The position numbers and the translations under genes are program-made. Positions 61,703-64,000 of a DNA stretch of 64,000 bases are shown here, one piece after another. Positions within the stretch are counted from its first letter, which is position 1; each line of letters opens with the position of its first letter. The notes under the pieces are model-generated. The model ran no database searches, was not told where the DNA came from, and worked only from the letters and a program-made list of their open reading frames with translations. The DNA is from Acidobacteriaceae bacterium. Lineage in GTDB: Bacteria; Acidobacteriota; Terriglobia; Terriglobales; Acidobacteriaceae. The stretch lies in assembly GCA_025462735.1 (NCBI GenBank), contig JAOAPC010000021.1, positions 1 through 64,000 on the forward strand, written 5' to 3'.

Positions 61703-62926
61703 ATGGGGCGATTCACCGGCTTGTTAGGCTTGCTCACCATGCTGGCCTTGGCCTTTGCCTTTTCAACCAACCGCCGCGCCATCCGCATAAAGACCGTTGC
61801 CTGGGGACTGGGCCTGCAGTTCGTGCTGGCCGTCTTCGTGCTGCGTGTTCAAGCCGGGGAGTGGTTGTTTGCCAAGGCCGGTTATGGCGCCAAGCATCTT
61901 CTCGACTTTTCCTACTACGGTTCGTCTTTCATTTTTGGTGAGCTGGGAAAACAGAACTCATCGTTAGGCCTGATCTTCGCCTTCCAGGTGCTGCCAACCA
62001 TCATCTTCATCGCCGCTTTTTTTGCCGTACTCTATCACCTCGGGATTATGCAGTTGATCGTCCGCGCGGGCGCCTGGGTCATGACAACAGTCATGGGCGC
62101 GAGTGGCGCCGAGTCGCTTAACCTGGCAGCCAGCATTTTCATGGGACAGACAGAGGCCCCGCTCACCATCCGGCCGTTTCTTCCTGAGCTGACTCAGTCC
62201 GAACTTATGACCGTGATGACCAGCGGCATGGCCCACATCTCCGGAGGCATGATGGCGGCGTACATCGCTGTAGGCGGCGCGGATGCAAAACACCTGCTGA
62301 CCGCGGTGATCATGACCGCCCCCGGAACTCTACTGATTGCGAAAATGCTGGTTCCCGAGACTGAAAAGCCCCTGACCGCGGGCCGCGTTCAAATGCCGCA
62401 GATGGAAAAAGAATCGAACATCCTGGGCGCAATCGCACGTGGCACCATCGATGGCCTGCATCTGGCCTTGAATGTCGCAGCCATGCTGATCACATTTCTC
62501 GCGCTGCTGGCGCTGGTCAACGCCATGATGGGATGGGTCCACATTCACATTTCCTGGTTTCCCTACAGTCTGGAAGAAGTGTTTGGCTGGGTGTTTGCGC
62601 CGGTAGCATGGCTGATCGGAATCCATTGGCACGACGCCGCAGCCATCGGAAACCTCTTGGGTACGCGCATGGTGCTCAATGAATTTGTCGCCTTCGCCAA
62701 ACTCGGAACTATCAAGAGCACGCTCGACCCGCGCTCTTTCACCATTGCAACCTTCGCGCTATGCGGCTTCGCCAACTTCAGTTCGATCGGAATTCAGATC
62801 GGCGGCATCGGCGCGCTCGCGCCCAATCGCCGTGGAGACCTGGCCCGCCTGGGCTTACGCGCAATGCTGGCAGGCACAATGGCCAATCTGATGTCTGCTT
62901 CGATTGCCGGAATGCTGATTTCGTAA
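61703..62926 (+). CDS. nupC: NupC/CNT-family concentrative nucleoside transporter
   Basis: The 407-aa carrier takes up nucleosides with a cation. CNT motifs include ASIFMGQTEAPLTIRPFLPE and MTSGMAHISGGMMAAYIAVG, the nucleoside-binding repeats, and GTRMVLNEFVAFAKL. I place the start at ATG 61703, with GGGGGAGA just upstream; a GTG at 61676 is also open. It follows pdp in the same direction, so imported pyrimidine nucleosides can be cleaved and deaminated by its neighbours. Confidence 0.93.
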   Translation: MGRFTGLLGLLTMLALAFAFSTNRRAIRIKTVAWGLGLQFVLAVFVLRVQAGEWLFAKAGYGAKHLLDFSYYGSSFIFGELGKQNSSLGLIFAFQVLPTIIFIAAFFAVLYHLGIMQLIVRAGAWVMTTVMGASGAESLNLAASIFMGQTEAPLTIRPFLPELTQSELMTVMTSGMAHISGGMMAAYIAVGGADAKHLLTAVIMTAPGTLLIAKMLVPETEKPLTAGRVQMPQMEKESNILGAIARGTIDGLHLALNVAAMLITFLALLALVNAMMGWVHIHISWFPYSLEEVFGWVFAPVAWLIGIHWHDAAAIGNLLGTRMVLNEFVAFAKLGTIKSTLDPRSFTIATFALCGFANFSSIGIQIGGIGALAPNRRGDLARLGLRAMLAGTMANLMSASIAGMLIS

Positions 62927-62953
62927 AGATTGTTGGCAATCAAGCGTCGAAAA

Positions 62954-64000
62954 TCAGTATCTCTCCACCCCACGCTCCGCCTTCAATTGCTCCCGAGCCT
63001 TCGCGTACCCCGGCTTCAACACTTCATAAATGAATTTACAGCGCTGATCATACGGTAGGAATGCGCTTTTCATGGCATTGATGGTAAGAATTTCGAAGTC
63101 ATTGAGGGTCAGGTCAAAAGTTTCCGCGGCGACTTCGAATTCGCGACTCAGCGTGGTGTTGCTCATCAGCCGGTTGTCGGTGTTGAGAAAGACCCGGAAT
63201 TTTTGCTGATAGAAAATTCTGAACGGATGCTCGACCACGCTCGGAGTCGCGCCAGTATGCACGTTGCTGAGAAGACAAATCTCGAGCGGAATTCTTTTGT
63301 CGAGAACGTATTGCGCCAGGTCGCCCAGCTTCACCACTTTGCCGTCGGCGATTGTCATGTCGTCGATAAGCCGCGTGGCATGTCCGATGCGGTGCGCGCC
63401 GCAATATTGAATCGCCTGCCAAATCGATTCCTTACCATAACCTTCCCCAGCGTGGACCGTGATATTGAAGTTTTCGCGCTGGATAAAATGAAACGCGTCC
63501 ACGTGCTTTTTGGGAGGATATCCGCCTTCCTCACCCGCCAGGTCGAAGCCAACGACGCCACGCTCGCGAAAGTCTACCGCCAGTTCTGCCATTTCGAGCG
63601 ACACATTCATGTTGCGCATGGCGCAAATGATCAGTCCTGGCTGGATGCCGAAATCCTGCCGGCCGCGTTCGAGGCCCTTGAGCACCGCCGCGATCACCTG
63701 CTGGTGCGTCAATCCCTTTCGCGTGTGAAAAATGGGTGCAAAGCGGGTTTCAAAATAAACAACTCCATCGCGGCTGAGGTCTTCGGCCTGCTCGTACGCA
63801 ACTCGCTCCAGCGCATCTTCGGTTTGCAGGACAGCAATGGTATGCGCGAAACCCAGCAGATATTCGGGAAGGCTTCCTTTGTTTGCGCCTTGGTGGAACC
63901 AGACGGCCAATTCTTCAGGATTGTCAGTCGGAAGTTCGGCGTATCCGACCTCTCGTGCGAGCTCGATTACAGTTTGCGGACGCAGTACACCATCCAGGTG
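62954..64000 (-). CDS. add: Adenosine deaminase (5' end outside window)
   Basis: The minus-strand frame remains open past the internal ATG at 63910 to the window edge at 64000, giving 348 residues. The first visible residues are HLDGVLRPQTVIELAREVGY, part of the family's N-terminal HxHLDG metal site, so only a short N-terminus is missing. Other active-site elements are HAGEGYGKESIWQAI, SNVHTGATP and LNTDNRLMSNTTLSRE. It converts adenosine to inosine. It converges on the nucleoside transporter gene, 27 bp apart. Confidence 0.93.
   Translation of the reverse strand, partial: HLDGVLRPQTVIELAREVGYAELPTDNPEELAVWFHQGANKGSLPEYLLGFAHTIAVLQTEDALERVAYEQAEDLSRDGVVYFETRFAPIFHTRKGLTHQQVIAAVLKGLERGRQDFGIQPGLIICAMRNMNVSLEMAELAVDFRERGVVGFDLAGEEGGYPPKKHVDAFHFIQRENFNITVHAGEGYGKESIWQAIQYCGAHRIGHATRLIDDMTIADGKVVKLGDLAQYVLDKRIPLEICLLSNVHTGATPSVVEHPFRIFYQQKFRVFLNTDNRLMSNTTLSREFEVAAETFDLTLNDFEILTINAMKSAFLPYDQRCKFIYEVLKPGYAKAREQLKAERGVERY

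Noticed and set aside
1-64000. CRISPR arrays, prophage, insertion sequences and defence islands
   Set aside because: Looked for direct-repeat/spacer patterns, integrase or transposase motifs and restriction or toxin-antitoxin genes; none was recognised.

Overview
This 64 kb stretch looks like chromosomal DNA of an Acidobacteriota member, probably class Terriglobia. The evidence is a very large TonB-dependent receptor with an N-terminal carboxypeptidase-regulatory domain, many secreted proteins of acidobacterial type, frequent GTG and TTG starts, two CCA-encoding tRNA-Leu genes, and several families of dispersed intergenic inverted repeats. No phage, insertion sequence, CRISPR array or rRNA was seen. 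Taxonomy is inferred from gene content, not from a marker phylogeny.

Layout. 1-10.5 kb: the end of a short-chain dehydrogenase, two secreted proteins, lysS with small companion genes (a 64-aa overlapping gene, a YjbQ-family gene, a DUF4337 gene, a small membrane protein behind a long leader), a geranylgeranyl-reductase-like flavoprotein, tRNA-Leu(TAG), a secreted repeat protein, a KdsC-like phosphatase and a PilZ protein. 10.6-16.6 kb: a tripartite RND efflux operon (TolC-like, adaptor, pump).

16.6-34.7 kb: the most distinctive region. Six minus-strand genes (secreted beta-propeller, ACS-type MFS carrier, secreted amidohydrolase, Tat-signal MmgE/PrpD protein, tartrate/D-malate dehydrogenase-like enzyme, citrate-type MHS symporter) diverge across a 322-bp control region from six plus-strand genes (paralogous beta-propeller, OmpR-type regulator, histidine kinase, TonB-dependent receptor, second Tat-signal MmgE/PrpD protein, cytochrome c/beta-propeller fusion). 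I read this as a two-component-controlled uptake and catabolic locus for an organic-acid-like substrate. The substrate is inferred only from transporter and dehydrogenase families. The receptor has an 11-nt perfect Shine-Dalgarno sequence that can be folded into a hairpin.

34.7-41.8 kb: a MacA/ATPase/MacB-like permease operon facing a paralogous lone permease, a frameshifted lipoprotein/helix-hairpin-helix gene, a lipoprotein, and an SDR gene divergent from an ArsR regulator with a palindromic candidate operator. 42-46.6 kb: tRNA-Leu(CAA), a small zinc-ribbon-like protein, an outer-membrane barrel and two TPR/secreted proteins.

46.6-59 kb: housekeeping genes, namely rnc, two tandem lepB genes, an AsmA-like protein, a LbetaH acyltransferase, a site-2 protease, trpS, scpA, scpB, an RluB-type pseudouridine synthase and a MATE carrier. 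59-64 kb: a pyrimidine/nucleoside salvage set (pyrR, cdd, pyrimidine-nucleoside phosphorylase, CNT nucleoside transporter, and a convergent adenosine deaminase cut by the window edge).
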